Assembly (NCBI GenBank): GCA_030247855.1
Contig: JAPDRN010000143.1
Location: 1 to 64,000, forward strand
Reading direction: 5' to 3'
Length of the DNA stretch: 64,000 bases
Origin: Knufia peltigerae
Lineage: Eukaryota; Ascomycota; Eurotiomycetes; Chaetothyriales; Trichomeriaceae
This document shows positions 41,828 to 53,212 of this stretch, piece by piece; within the stretch, counting starts at the first letter, position 1, and each line of letters begins with the position of its first letter. Both the position numbers and the translations under genes were made by a program. Under the pieces are notes generated by a model. It did not search any database. It was given only the letters and a program-made list of their open reading frames with translations, and was not told where the DNA came from.

Positions 41828-43872
41828 TGTCTCATCAAATATGTCTGCAGGTCTCGGTTGTGTCGTTCAGCAATTTTTCTGACGGGCTTTTATAGCTTTT
41901 CTTCACACAGAGTTCGAAGGGGACGTTGCATCCTATCATCGGTTTTGAGCAATGAGGTGAGGAGGTTTCTTCAAAGAGAATCCGGCGGTTCCCTGTGGGT
42001 TCCACAGTCCAGGCAGATATCTCTTGAGGCTTCAGGATTCGATGTTAGAGTAGTGGCCTTACGATAAAAGGGTGGTGAAACGGCAAGGCCGTGCAAACGC
42101 ATGAACGAATCACGTACCTGTCGCAGATTAACAGAAGCCTACTGAGCACGACAGTAAGATGTATGCTGGGCCAATATCAGGGCGTCTCGGACCCGCCACT
42201 GGCGTTCCCCCTGGGTAGAGGCTGAGAAAAGTCTGATTCTGCAGTCGGCATGTGGCGAAAGCGTCCATTGAGACCTTACCGTAGGGACGTCGGCGTTATG
42301 CGAAAGCGAGAAGCGCGGCTGCCAATATGATACGTGGACAGCGACGACCATGACCCGTCCGAAGCGGATCGACGTCTGAGCCCGCTACGGGGGAAGGGGC
42401 ACCTTGCTAGAGTGAATTAGACTTGCCTGCAGTTCCATTGCGACGCCAATGCGTGTGCCTGGAGATGGGTGGCGAACAGCAAAGCCATGAGGCTAGAGAG
42501 CTAAGTATACCCATGCGCAGGAAAGGACAGATCACTTGCGAGGAACCTAGGCTCGAATCACCGTCCTTGCGTGCTGGGGAATTGCCAGCCCACGGCAGTG
42601 AAAGGATCCATCGGCACGCAGTCCCCCAGTTCATCGAGTACAAATCCGCTTTATCAGGAAAGGCGGAAATGTGATCGTGGGACTAAATCTGAATATTCCA
42701 AACACAGGCAAAGTGTGATCAAGTCGGTGGAATTCTCTCCCTTTCTCTGCCTCTCTCTCTTGGCAGGATGGCATGGTACTGCAGTCAACGAGAATACGAG
42801 CCAGGGCGACTGAGCGCGAATTCCTCATTCCAGTTCCGTCTGCTCGGATGATACGGAAAGAGAGTTGAGTTCTTTTTTCCATCGAGAGAGAGAGAGAGAG
42901 AGGATAGAAAAGATATTAGGAGTTTGCTGGAAAGGTAGATGTCATAGCCCCGATCAGCACCAAAGTCCCCTAGCGAGGATGACCGGGCGAAGCACAACCG
43001 ATTCGTCCGTTACGGAAAAAGCAGGAAGAGTGAATGTCAGATTTCGTAAGCCTTTTGATCGAAGTGACAAAGGGACGAAGGTCTAGAAAGATCCGTTTTG
43101 ATGCCGGCGCGCGGAAATACAGAAAGGCCGAATCTACGATTTTATGATTTAGTAAGCCTCACTAGCTGGAAATACGCAAGCGAGAGACCCTGATGACGCG
43201 AAATCTACGGAGCAGCGGTCCTCGCATTCGCACTGGAGACAGACACCGACTCTACGGAGTACAAATCCCTAGACCGGGGAGCAGGCCTTCAGAATATTAC
43301 TCGTATTATTGTGAGGTCAAGCTAAGGTATATCTGAAGCCTATATCTTGGCTGCTTATCGCTTTCGACATTCCTGACGGTTAAATATCTAGAATTCATAT
43401 GATTCTCGGACTTCTCTCGCCTGGGACTGTGGCATAACCACCGACTCTCATCCTGGATTACAACCTCGACGGCACCAAGTCCTTGACTTTTTCCCCAGCT
43501 CTATCAAATGTGGACCGTTGCTCCCATCTCAAGGACATTGCACAGCAGGTGGAATCAACAATCTGTTTGATGATCGGGTCCGCTGCTGGCCAAGAGAGGG
43601 CTAATGGACGGTCAAACCGTGCTCCAATGCTCAAATCGCGCTCAAGCCAATGATCTAACTTTTGCCTGCTAATGCCGAGTTTGCTTTTAGACACCCTTAT
43701 CCCTATTAGTATTTGAATTGAATGGTATGAAAGAACAAAATAACTCCCGCCTATGAGATTCGTGAATGTTGTTTACGCCTGTTGCCGACGTGACATTATG
43801 TGGGAGGCTGGAATGGAGAAAGGTTACACCTTGGAGGAGGGTAGACCGACTCTCAAGGGGCCAATGTGGACC
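41828..43872. other. Intergenic, 2.0 kb
   Basis: No supported gene. A (GA)n run lies at 42884-42902. A minus-strand frame at 43694-43458 is open for 78 codons but lacks an ATG and any partner exon. No RNA gene, transposon end or RIP-like AT-rich tract was recognised. Confidence 0.4.
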
Positions 43873-45682
43873 TCATATCGAGGTCACTCGTGTTTCTGGT
43901 CGAGCCATATTGGGACGGTGTTTGATGACCATCTGCAGCTCGCGGAGCATGTTGGTCGTGTTGTCGGCATGCTCTTGCATGGTCGCGCGTTTTTTGCGGT
44001 CCTGCTGTAACTTGCTAAGTTTTTCTTCACGGCTCATTGGTGTCCATGACATCCTCTTTCGTGGCATGGCCACAGCCTCAAACACCTCCTCGTCTAGCCC
44101 ACCGTCAGAGGAGCCCCTTTCGTCGCCACTCAATAGTCGGAACGCCTCCGCAGGACCGCCATCGACGATGGTCAGTCCACCGAGACTGCTAGGAGAGGGG
44201 GACCCAGGAGACCGAATGTCACTAGATGCTCTTGAAGATCTTCGTTCAAGATCGGCATCCATGTTGAGGAACATCGTATTCCTTCCCTTCTCCCATTGGC
44301 TCAACGTGCTACGGATTTCTGCACCCAAGCTCTCATAGCTACGGGTAATAGCCATGCTGAAGGTCGAGTCGTCTTCAGTCGCCGATGATCTTTGCATTTC
44401 CTCTTTGAGTAAATGTACTTTAGCGTTGAGAGAGCGGATGGAGTTGACGACGGCGTCAAAACGACGCATTTGCGCCATAGTGTGTCGTTTCTGTGGAGTC
44501 ATAATTTCCAGGCCGGTCTCATTGGACGCGCTCTCCTCGCCGGTCCTGGTATGAGAGCCGTCACCAAATTCTTCTCGGACAAGAGCCGCACGAACTACGT
44601 GGGCGCCCCGAGAGATTCCTGCTTCAGATTCCTGCAGAAGTTGTAGTATTCTTCTCCACTGACGAATGTTGTACCATGTGGAGCCTGTGTGAAGTGCAAG
44701 TAGATCACAAAGGAAGACCTTTCTCGCCATTAGGTGTAGTCGGAATAAAAATCGTAATTCTTTCAAGGAATCTTGGGCTTCCCTGGAGATATTGTTGGCA
44801 AATATGACGGCGTCAGTATAATCTTGCATGGAAACTTCGTAAATGTCATGATAGCTCTTCAAGTCAAGTTCTCGAATGAAGGGCTGGATGAAATTGTGGG
44901 CATCCACCGACTGACTAATACTGCCAGTCAAGGCTGTCCCAAGTATGGCTCGGAGTTCTCGACAGCGAGATGTTGCATTGTGGTCTTCGAGCCTGCTGAT
45001 AGGTGGCATAGGGTGACTTCTAGATCTACGTCAGCGACAGGAGCGAAGGAGATCAGGGCTGTACTCACATCTCGTAGCCTCGTGAAACCACTTCCACCTC
45101 TTGTATGAAGCGCAGTCCTGCGGAAGTCACGGTGTCAAGGTTGTATGATTCTGCAACCACTTTCGCCAGTGACAAACCCGCAGAACGCCTGATGAACTCC
45201 AGATATTGCCGGCGTGCAATGTACGCAGTCACAAAAAGACCCCCTAGGATGAGGAGCAGAGAGAGGCATATTTCAGACCACGCAACAGATTCTTGATTCT
45301 GATAACGCCGCCTCAGGAATTGTAGAAACCATGCTATCAGAAACGAAATCCCCGCGGTCATAATAGCACCTCTTGTCGAGAAGGCGGTTGTCTGAAGTGT
45401 CTGTTCATCATCTTGCATATGCCTCCTGGGCTTTGGGTCATCTTGGAGGAGTTGGGAGGCAACGATAGTGTAACGAAATCGCTCTAGAAACTTCTCGTTC
45501 GCGACGTCGGTGGCCGAACTGGCGGATTGACGAAAGGCTCGCAGGCGTTCTTGAAGTTTTGGAAAACCTTGGGGAGCGAATGTTCGTGGAGGAGTTTGAG
45601 GAAGATCGGCGGCTTCGAACGGCACAGCATCTGCTTCAAGATACTCGGCTATAGGCGACTCATTGTAGATTAGAGCTTCCAT
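43873..45682 (-). CDS. Inp2/vezatin-like membrane protein (candidate peroxisome-myosin receptor)
   Basis: Model: exons 45682-45069 and 45019-43873 (586 aa); the 49-nt intron keeps phase and joins GYEISHPMPPISRLE. Two adjacent hydrophobic segments lie at about residues 105-122 (AIMTAGISFLIAWFL) and 136-156 (EICLSLLLILGGLFVTAYIA), with soluble N- and C-terminal regions. A helical cytosolic region follows (DIYEVSMQDYTDAVIFAN; LFRLHLMARKVFLCDLLAL), then a low-complexity S/G/P stretch and a basic coiled-coil-like tail (REEKLSKLQQDRKKRATMQE). This layout matches the vezatin / myosin-binding motif of peroxisomes family, whose yeast member Inp2 links peroxisomes to Myo2. The assignment rests on remembered pattern, so it is probable, not certain. 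Confidence 0.7.
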
Positions 45683-46581
45683 GTCATGGTCGAATCATTG
45701 AGTGATTGAAGAGGCGAGAAACATGCAGCAGCTAGTGAAACAGTGTGAGTATTAATAAAGGTATAGGGCGAGGGAGGCAGGGAATGATGCGCGTGCGGTG
45801 ACAGAAATGGGTATAGAGTACGGCAAAGAACAGCACAAGCCACAGTTGATAGATAGCACGGGATAGAATGAGCACCCTGCGCTTATCCTTGTCTTCAGCC
45901 CTGATTCTTTGTGTACAGTACTCCGTATGTGTGGATGACGCGCCGGCGGCTGACAGCAATTTCAAGGCCCAGTAATAAAAGTAGGTACCTATTGACATTC
46001 GCTGTGGCTGTGATAGGGGCCCAAAAATAATAAGCCCCGGCGGCTTCTGGGGTACGGAGATGATCCCTGGCCACTAGGGAGTAATGAATCCGATCGACGT
46101 GGCTTTTTCCGTGTCCAAATTTCCGATGGTGTTGATGTTGATGGACCTTTGAAAACCCTCAGCCTTGTCATCGGCTTTGTTGTTGTTGTTGTGGCTGTTG
46201 ATTGCTCTGATTTCAACAACCAGTCAATATGAAGTCGTTCTGTTCAGTCTTATGATACTAACCACTTCTATAAAAATATAAATTCACAGTAACAAGCTCC
46301 AACGTAGCTGGCACAAGATGAATCACAATCTATCTTCCGAACTACGAGGCCGGTCAAGATGGAATCGCGATACCGCCCTCATGATACGCGTCTACTCAGC
46401 ATTCACTGCGCATGAATTTTCTGATGCCGGCGGTATCGCGACTCACCGGCTTGAACACACAATGTAGGTGCAAAGAATTCCTCAGGCAGTGATGCCACTC
46501 TTCATCCCTTTTCAATTCGTCACTTGTCAACAACCCGGAGAATCAGAGAAGAACAGCTTCATCAATATCAAATCACGTATC
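45683..46581. other. Divergent promoter, Inp2-like gene and acidic hypothetical
   Basis: About 0.9 kb. It contains the 13-bp inverted repeat listed separately. Minus-strand frames at 45998-45732 and 46219-45989 are open but unrecognised. An in-frame upstream ATG for the next gene exists at 46492. Confidence 0.4.
46365..46441. repeat. Perfect 13-bp inverted repeat, 51-bp loop
   Basis: TCGCGATACCGCC at 46365-46377 is exactly reversed at 46429-46441. Outside both arms a further GCCGGT (46349-46354 and its complement at 46446-46451) continues the symmetry with a bulge. It lies in the divergent promoter about 140-230 bp before the plus-strand ATG. It could be a hairpin, a dimeric protein site or a minimal fold-back element. 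Confidence 0.85.
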
Positions 46582-48669
46582 ATGGAGCAATCAATCTTTG
46601 GAAAGACAGAAGCAGGAGATTCCTCTGGTGACACTGTCGCGACGACTCCTGGTGACACTATGGATGTCGATGTCAACGTGCGCGCAACTGCAGACACCCC
46701 AGACACCGCAGATGTTGATGTGGATGTGGATGTGGACATGGCTGACAAGCCACCAAACGACGACGACAACGAAGAATCATCAGACCGTGACTCTCTTCCT
46801 GACCTGACTGACATTGAAGCTCGTCATCTACGCAAAACCCCCAACCATGAGGTCAAGACAACGGAGCGTCAAGGTCTTTTGTACTCTGGCTTTTTTCGCC
46901 AATTACAGCTCAAACCTCAAAAGTATCTCGAATTCTACAATGGTGTCATATGGCCTCTTCGCTACAACCACATTGAGGAGATTCAGAGAGGTACACCGGC
47001 AGGCTACAGAGCGTTCACCAATCGTCTGTTGAGAGGTTATGGCTACATCATATGGCCCTCCAACTCCGCGCCCACGTCCGAATGGCTCATTGATGTAGAA
47101 GATCTCGACGAAGGTGATGTTCGCTTGACATATGTGAAGCCTACTGGAAGAAATGGCGCAAGCACCGTCCCTGAGAATGCCAGGTACGTACCTACCTACC
47201 AACCACACTTGCGTGGTCCTTTACTCTTGGCCAAAACTACCACTACTTCTACCTCTTCTTTGCCCTTTGCCCTTTTCTTTTTTCTTTCTCTATCCCCTTT
47301 TGCGCTTTTTGCTAAATCATCAGAACAGATTCTGCACAATCTTGGACGCTTTGTGGGCGCGCATGAGGAACGCAATTTTCACTCGACGCACACAAACCAC
47401 CGCTCCCAACCGGCGAGTACGTGCAAGACAAAACAGCAACAAAGCAAGATGTCGTCAATCAAGTTCATTTGTTGATGACAACGAAACCGACTACGACGAC
47501 ATTGAAGGTATCAGAAACAATACCATATCTCCTCAAACATTCTTGGAGCGTGCGCGTGGAAGGACTCAACAGACAGTCCTAAATTCACAGGCAACAACAA
47601 CAACAACAATGGCCCATGCCAATGCCAATGCCGCTGGCAGTTCAAACCAAAAGTTGACCTACGAAGAACTCGATCAAGCCCTCGACCGACTCCAGGCCAC
47701 ACTGTCCGACATCCGAGAGCGCAGCGACCCCGACATGTTTGCGAGCCTGTGGGAAGAAAAGATCATGCGACTCGACGAGATCGAGGCTGGGCTCCCCCAA
47801 GACCCGGCTCTAGTGGCAATGTTTGACAGATCCATCGCTCGAGGCGACATGCCAGCTCCTCCCCCCGGACCGGGCCCCGTCATGTGCAACGAGCCCTTCA
47901 ACAGTCGAGGCAACCCTTCGAGGGACATCAACCTCAACATCCCTCCCACCATCCCAGGCACCATGTCCGTTTGGGTCAACGTTGCAGACATGCCCGCCGT
48001 CGCTCTGAACGAGGCCGACATCATCACCACCGGTTTTGGCGATTTGTCGATCGGTGGTGGTGATGGTGGCTCGTCTCACCACTGGGTAGACGCCCCTGTC
48101 GATCAGCTCGACATGGAACGATTCATCAAAGGGGTCAACGAGAGAATCACTCCCACACCATCAAAGGTGATGGGTTATGTTTTGAGTTATGGATGGAATG
48201 TGAGTTTTTCTTTCTTTTTGTTTCTGTTGCTACACAAGACTAATAGAATCCCCAAAGGATTCCTGCCGATTTATCTCTACCGGTCAATTCGAGACCTGTG
48301 GTAGAATCTTGTCCTCTTCCTCCACCTCCACCACCACTGTCGCCTCCTCATCCTCCTCCGTCGGTCCTTCCTCCACCGACTTCCCACCTCAACAATGGTC
48401 GGTCATTCGTCAAGGATGGTCGAATTTCCGCAACGACCTCGAGCGAGCGGCCCTCGACGGTGTCAAGATCTGGAGGATCAAGGTGTGTGTAGTAGCTCTG
48501 CCATGAGAGATTGAGAGATCGAAAGACAGAGAGAGAATGTGTGTCTAAAACTTGGGTACTTTGGATTGAGTTTAGTCTCTTGTCTTCAAAATGCAAATCA
48601 AAATGAACTTCAAAATCTTGTCACTTTCCTTTTAGTTTTTTCTCACTTGTTCTCCAGCCGTGGTGGTAA
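46582..48669 (+). CDS. Uncharacterised acidic protein
   Basis: Model: exons 46582-47187, 47324-48199, 48258-48482, 48658-48669 (572 aa); phases agree but the donors at 47188 and 48200 are each one of two choices, and the last exon (PWW-stop) is tentative. No known domain. The first 60 residues are very acidic with a repeated D-V-D-V motif. The conserved-looking core includes YNGVIWPLRYN, YGYIIWPSNSAPTSEWLIDVEDL and VRLTYVKPTGRNG. Later parts are a short helical segment (YEELDQALDRLQATLSDIRE), a Pro/Asn-rich stretch, STGQFETCGRILSSSS, and WSVIRQGWSNFRNDLERAAL. Aromatic residues set in low-complexity acidic sequence suggest a nuclear or regulatory protein, but no function can be assigned. Upstream Met at 46492 would add 30 residues. 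Confidence 0.6.
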
Positions 48670-48684
48670 TGTTCAGGGTAGGGA

Positions 48685-48925
48685 TTGTATCTCAGTAGGA
48701 CACCGTATGAAGTCATGGGGTTAGAAACACATGTTGGGTTGTATCTCGGTCGGTCACCATATTACCATAGAGTGATGAGTGTCACGCTTACTTGATTGTA
48801 TCTCAGCAGTACACCATGTAGTACAGACACAACACATGGGAATGTATCTCGATGGTCCACCGTGGGCAGTGATGAGAGTAAAACGCACTCCAGGGATTGC
48901 ATCTCGGCGGTACACTATATGTGGT
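48685..48925 (+). repeat. Five degenerate repeats of about 55 bp
   Basis: A core close to TTGTATCTCrGyrGkwCACC recurs at 48685, 48739, 48796, 48842 and 48897, giving spacings of 54, 57, 46 and 55 bp. The sequence between cores is much less similar. The array lies just past the last exon of the acidic hypothetical gene and might be in its 3-prime UTR. Confidence 0.75.
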
Positions 48926-49301
48926 ATGACATCCGTACAAGCAGACTATAACCCACTTTGTACACGACAATGACCGTCTGATCTAGTCCTATTTCCTGTC
49001 TGATAACTCCTCCCCTACGGCTGACTTTTACCCATTTCCAAAACCATGACTTTTCCATACGGTGTCCTACAGGACCACACAAGGCGCTTGACCTCAAGAG
49101 CAAGGACGTACCTTGATACTACAATTGAGAACCGCCGTTAAATCCGTACTTTTCATGCTACGAAAACCCTCCGAAACCAGGCCATACAAGACAAGGACAA
49201 AAACAAACTCCAACCTCGCTATGCTCGCGTTATTATAAACACAAGGTTTTCCATAAGAGCGGGCTGGTCACCGCAATCATTACAGGCCGTTAAAGCAACA
49301 A

Positions 49302-49322
49302 CAGCAGCAGCAGCAGCAGCAG
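49302..49322 (+). repeat. (CAG)7 microsatellite
   Basis: Perfect trinucleotide run in the gap between convergent genes; not within a supported coding frame. Confidence 0.85.
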
Positions 49323-49434
49323 AGAATTTGCAAGCAGGTGTTCAGCCGACAAGAGACCCCCAGCCGAAAACAAATCTCCTCTCTGCTTCTCACCCTCAAC
49401 CCTCTATCCTCGAATTCGCCCCATTACACACACA

Positions 49435-49475
<41 letters not shown>
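49435..49475. repeat. (CAT)13 tract overlapping the SDR stop codon
   Basis: On the minus strand the run reads as TGA units in frame with the SDR gene. The stop codon (49475-49473) is the first of thirteen consecutive in-frame TGA codons down to 49437. Confidence 0.85.
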
Positions 49476-50684
49476 AGGCCACCATCCCATCCTCTCGTAA
49501 CTGGCAATCATCGCTCTGATCTCATCAGCCGTCAACTTTTCATGTTCGTACTTGAACCCGGCGACCCTTTCGAACAAAGCCCCATCCAGACTGAGGTCCG
49601 CGTCCTTGAGCAGTTCCTTCTCCAAGAAAGGAGTCAGTGGGCCAGGTTTGGTGATGGCCTTTTGCTCCAGCATATCGGCCCATGGCTGCAACAGATCCTC
49701 ATTCAGCTCGTCGACGACACTCTCGAGATGCAGCCTTGCGAATTGAGAGATCATAGACCCCTGGAAGCCGGTCTTGATACCGAAAACTTGGGAGAAGATT
49801 TCTGCCATGTCACCTTGACTTGTTTGACCGTGGTCGACGATATTGAAGACGGGAACATTGCCAGGCCCCTCCTCGCCTTTCGAACCCAGCGTTGATCTCC
49901 TGCTGGTGGTCGGTGAGCCCGCGGGTACGACCGAGTTGGTTGACCTCCACACCGCAGCTTCCCACAACGCTCGAGCCATGTCCTCGACGTGAACGGTGTT
50001 GATCTTCAGGTCCTCGGTCCAGAGCCACTTCAGCTCCTTGTCCTCTTCCTTGTAGACTCGTGCCATGCACAATGCCTTTGCGATGAATTTGGAGTCGTAC
50101 TCTCCATAGACATGCGCAGGACGTAGGATGACCAGGTTCAACCCCGGGATGCGAGACAGCTCCTGTTCAGCCTCTAGCTTGACCTTGGCGATTTTCAGCC
50201 ATGGTTTCAGTTTGTCCTGCTCCGTGCGCGGGCTCCGGTTCGGGGCGTAGACCACGCCCGTGCTGACTTCCACAAAGGACTTCACCCCTCGTGTCGCTGC
50301 CTCTTTGGCCAACGTGAGGCTGACTTGATACGATCGCAATCTGTATACTTCAGGAGTCTGTGACCAGGCCGTCTCCGCTGCGAGGTTGAAGACATAATCC
50401 CAAGTGGCATCTGGTCCGTCTGGATGATCGAAAATGCGCGACATCGAAGTCTCACGCGAGGCATCGGCCTGTATGAAGAACTGTGGTGAACATGGTTCGC
50501 TGAATTCTGGCGCAAGGTGGGCCAACTGTGGAAGAACCTTGTCGACAATGCGCACGGAGGAAGCAAGATTTTGAGAATGAATGTACTTTGCTAGAAATCG
50601 ACCGATGTAGCCGAGTCCGCCCACGATCAGCACAGAGGGTTTGGAAGTGGCGTTGGTGGGGGATGCGCCTGTCGGATGTGTCAT
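49473..50684 (-). CDS. NAD-dependent epimerase/dehydratase-type SDR
   Basis: Intronless, 403 aa, starting MTHPTGASPTNAT. The open frame extends upstream through a poly-Phe region that is only the (GAA)n tract read backwards, so the ATG at 50684 is preferred. The extended-SDR Rossmann motif is VLIVGGLGYIGRFLAKY (G-x2-G-x2-G), followed by the acidic RIVDK position and NLAAETAWSQ. Further landmarks are VSTGVVYAP, where a Tyr stands in the active-site region, LRPAHVYGEYD, and a C-terminal MGWWP. It resembles sugar-nucleotide epimerases and sterol or flavonoid reductase-like proteins. Substrate is unknown; a cytosolic NAD(P)-dependent role is expected. Confidence 0.88.
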
Positions 50685-50735
50685 GATGTGTCGTTGCAGG
50701 AGAGGTCCTGTTGATGACGGAGGGTACGAAGAGGA

Positions 50736-50763
50736 GAAGAAGAAGAAGAAGAAGAAGAAGAAG
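50736..50763 (-). repeat. (TTC)n tract in SDR leader
   Basis: A polypurine/polypyrimidine trinucleotide run about 50 bp upstream of the SDR start codon; probably transcribed in the 5-prime UTR. Confidence 0.85.
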
Positions 50764-51696
50764 CAGCAGGAGGATCCCAGCACTCCAACAACCAGCACTG
50801 ACGCCGAAAGGAAAGGGAAAAAGGGTTGGAAGAGGTCTCTGAGTCCACAGGTCCTGAGAGTAAGTCAGTGGTTGTGCGAGGAGGGGAAGCAATAATGAAA
50901 TGGGGTCTCAGCTCACGCGCGCGCAAAGGGGGGGGTAAGACGATAAAGCACCGCCGGTCCGTCAATTCCACTGGAAACAGGGATGCCGGATCTTATTAGA
51001 AGTCAAACGAGATCGCAAAGCTGGCACGGCCCGAATGGCAGCAGGCACTCTCCAGACGGCGGACTCGTCCGCACACCCACAGGAGGGCCAGTGGCCAGAG
51101 GATGGCGCAATTATTGACGGCCGGCGTCGAAGTCGTGGAGTGTCGCACGAGAGATCGAGAAGTAGAATGTAGAGTCCGAGTTTGTCGATATTACGCTCGT
51201 TGGAAACAAGAAGTTGTTCATATGCCGCTGGAATGCGGAATTGATTGATTGGCGTCCTCCGGGTGCATAGGCCCTTGCATTGGCGCCACTCGGTGTGCGC
51301 ATAAGGTAAGGGAACCTGAACTCTGGTTCAGGGGCTCGTGGCAACTGTGTTGGATGCATCACCTCATGCAGGTCCCAGAGCTAGCACTCAGGGGTGCATG
51401 CATCTTGGATGTCTGTTTCTGAGGCGGTAGCTGCATGCGGTGTAACGAGTATGGGATATGCAGGTTACACCATACCTAGAAGTAGCTGCAGGCGTGATTG
51501 ATGGAGATTGGGGCATCAAGCGCACACCAGCAACAGGAGGCGGGATGAGAGCGGGACCAGACATACCACACGCCCCTCCAACGCACACTAGGAACCCACG
51601 AGGACGCTTCCCAATTTACAAGGAGGGTTCCCTTCTGGCGGTGACGAGGACGATGCTCATTGTATGGAGCTTGGGACATTTGGGCTGATGCCATCG

Positions 51697-51707
51697 TTAG
51701 GGTTAGG
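51697..51707 (+). repeat. Interstitial telomere-type motif
   Basis: TTAGGGTTAGG, nearly two units of the TTAGGG repeat used by most filamentous ascomycetes, at an internal site. Two units may be chance or a binding site for a TTAGGG-binding factor. Confidence 0.5.
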
Positions 51708-52531
51708 CTGGTCTACTATAGCGGGACAGAAAGTGATTACAGTTAGTAGGTACCTACTGGGTAGTCAAGCGGTGTCTCTAAGGCTACTGGTAAGGACTGC
51801 TGAGGTGATAGGGTTGTGTACACTAGGTGACCACGGGCAGAAGTCGAAAGATCACAGGCTACTTGAGACAGGGGTTTGGCGGCATCAATGTGACATTCTC
51901 GGGAAGAATAAAGGAATTGCCGTGCACGTTATTGATACAAAATCTATACTCGGTACTACATTAATCACTGACCCAGCTGTTCACCCATGGTGGACAGTAT
52001 GCTGCCCAAACGGGGGTGCTTCATCGTTTGCATAAGGGCTAGTCTCCCTCGAAGCCCCGTCACTCGGGAACAAAGTCTTAGTACCGACGTTTCATGAACG
52101 ATCAGACGACCTGTGTGTGGTGTCCTGCCGCCCCTGACCACCCAAAAGAAACTGCTTTCCCTTTTCTTCCCTACTTGGTGCCCAACGGACCCCTCGTTCG
52201 GGTGTGAAAGATGTGGTGCTCTGTCAGCCCAAGTCGAGACTCCTCCTGGTGAGGAAGAGGCGTAGCCAACACCCTTGAATTCAACGTAGCAAAACCCCAT
52301 TCATCGGTGTGGAATCGTCCATTAACACCGGACGCACAATATCTTGCTCCGCACAATGCTTTCCCAACGTCGTGTCTGGAACCGCTCAAATTCGCTCACG
52401 AACAACCTCTCGAGAACGCTTGCAAATTGGTATCATAGTCGATGATGTCCAGCTCATCGGCGCGCGTCGGAATCCATAAATCAACCACTCATCTTCTACT
52501 CCTTTGGAGCCAGGCCTGTGTGCCATGGTGC

Positions 52532-53212
52532 TCACTTGGCTACTGCTGGTCGAGGTTGTGATTTTACATTCGTGGACAACCAGCTCTGCATACATCTGTC
52601 AGCGTCCTGGTTGTTTCTCAGTCGATTGGGGGTTCCTTACCAGCCCTTCAAGCAATCCTTCACCAGTAGTTGCGCAGCTAGGCACAACGTACCATATTCG
52701 TTCTTTCAATTGGCCCAGTCTTAGCTTTTCGGTAACTTCGGTTGGCGTCATAGAGCCCGGAATATCTTGTTTGTTGGCAAACACAAGGAGGAGTGCCTCT
52801 TTCATTTCTCGGTCCAATATTATCCTGTGCAGTTCTTGTCGGGCCTCATCGATACGTGCGCGATCATTAGAGTCAACCACGAAGATCAGACCTTGCGTCC
52901 CAGAAAAGTAGTGTCGCCAAAGCGGTCGAATCTTGTCCTGGCCACCCACGTCCCAGACGTTGAATTTCACGTTCTTGTACGTGACCGTTTCGACGTTGAA
53001 GCCCACGGTAGGAATTGTAGTGACATCTTGATTGAGCTTCAATTTGTAGAGAATAGCTTAAGGGATGTCAGAGTATTCCTACAACATCGAAGGCTTCTCT
53101 TGAACAGGGCATACTTACTCGTCTTGCCTGCGGCGTCCAATCCGAGCATCAACAATCGCATCTCCCTCGATCCGAAGATCTTCCCCATCATCTTTGATAT
53201 TTGGTTACCCAT
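52532..53212 (-). CDS. ARF6: Arf6-type small GTPase
   Basis: Model: exons 53212-53119, 53056-52641, 52585-52532 (187 aa); phases agree. It begins MGNQISKMMGKIFG with Gly2 as a likely N-myristoylation site, followed by the P-loop GLDAAGKTT (split by intron 1), switch I TIPTVGFNVET, switch II WDVGGQDKIRPLW, NKQD and SCATTG. The core is near-identical to Arf6/ArfB rather than to Arf1, which has a different N-terminus and interswitch residues. The C-terminus WLSTNVK is extended by about ten residues (SQPRPAVAK). It acts in plasma-membrane and endocytic trafficking and hyphal polarity. The GTPase cycle needs Arf GEF and GAP partners not in this window. Confidence 0.95.

Larger units (their letters stand above)
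48670..49472. other. Repeat-bearing region between convergent genes
   Basis: Holds five degenerate repeats (48685-48925), a (CAG)7 run and a (CAT)13 run, listed separately. No coding frame of note. Confidence 0.5.
50685..52531. other. Intergenic, 1.8 kb
   Basis: Holds the SDR leader with (GAA)n, a poly-G run near 50928-50935, and an interstitial TTAGGGTTAGG at 51697-51707. A plus-strand frame at 51664-52035 is open for 123 codons without family signal. No transposon was identified, although the lack of genes makes it a candidate for decayed sequence. Confidence 0.4.

Noticed and set aside
43458..43694. 78-codon minus-strand frame in a 2-kb gap
   Set aside because: Begins with GTG rather than ATG and lacks a partner exon or domain.
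50928..50935. Poly-G run as G-quadruplex
   Set aside because: A single run, without the four spaced G-tracts needed for the structure.
51664..52035. 123-codon plus-strand frame near the telomere-type motif
   Set aside because: No domain, odd composition, no splice partners; considered a decayed or random frame.
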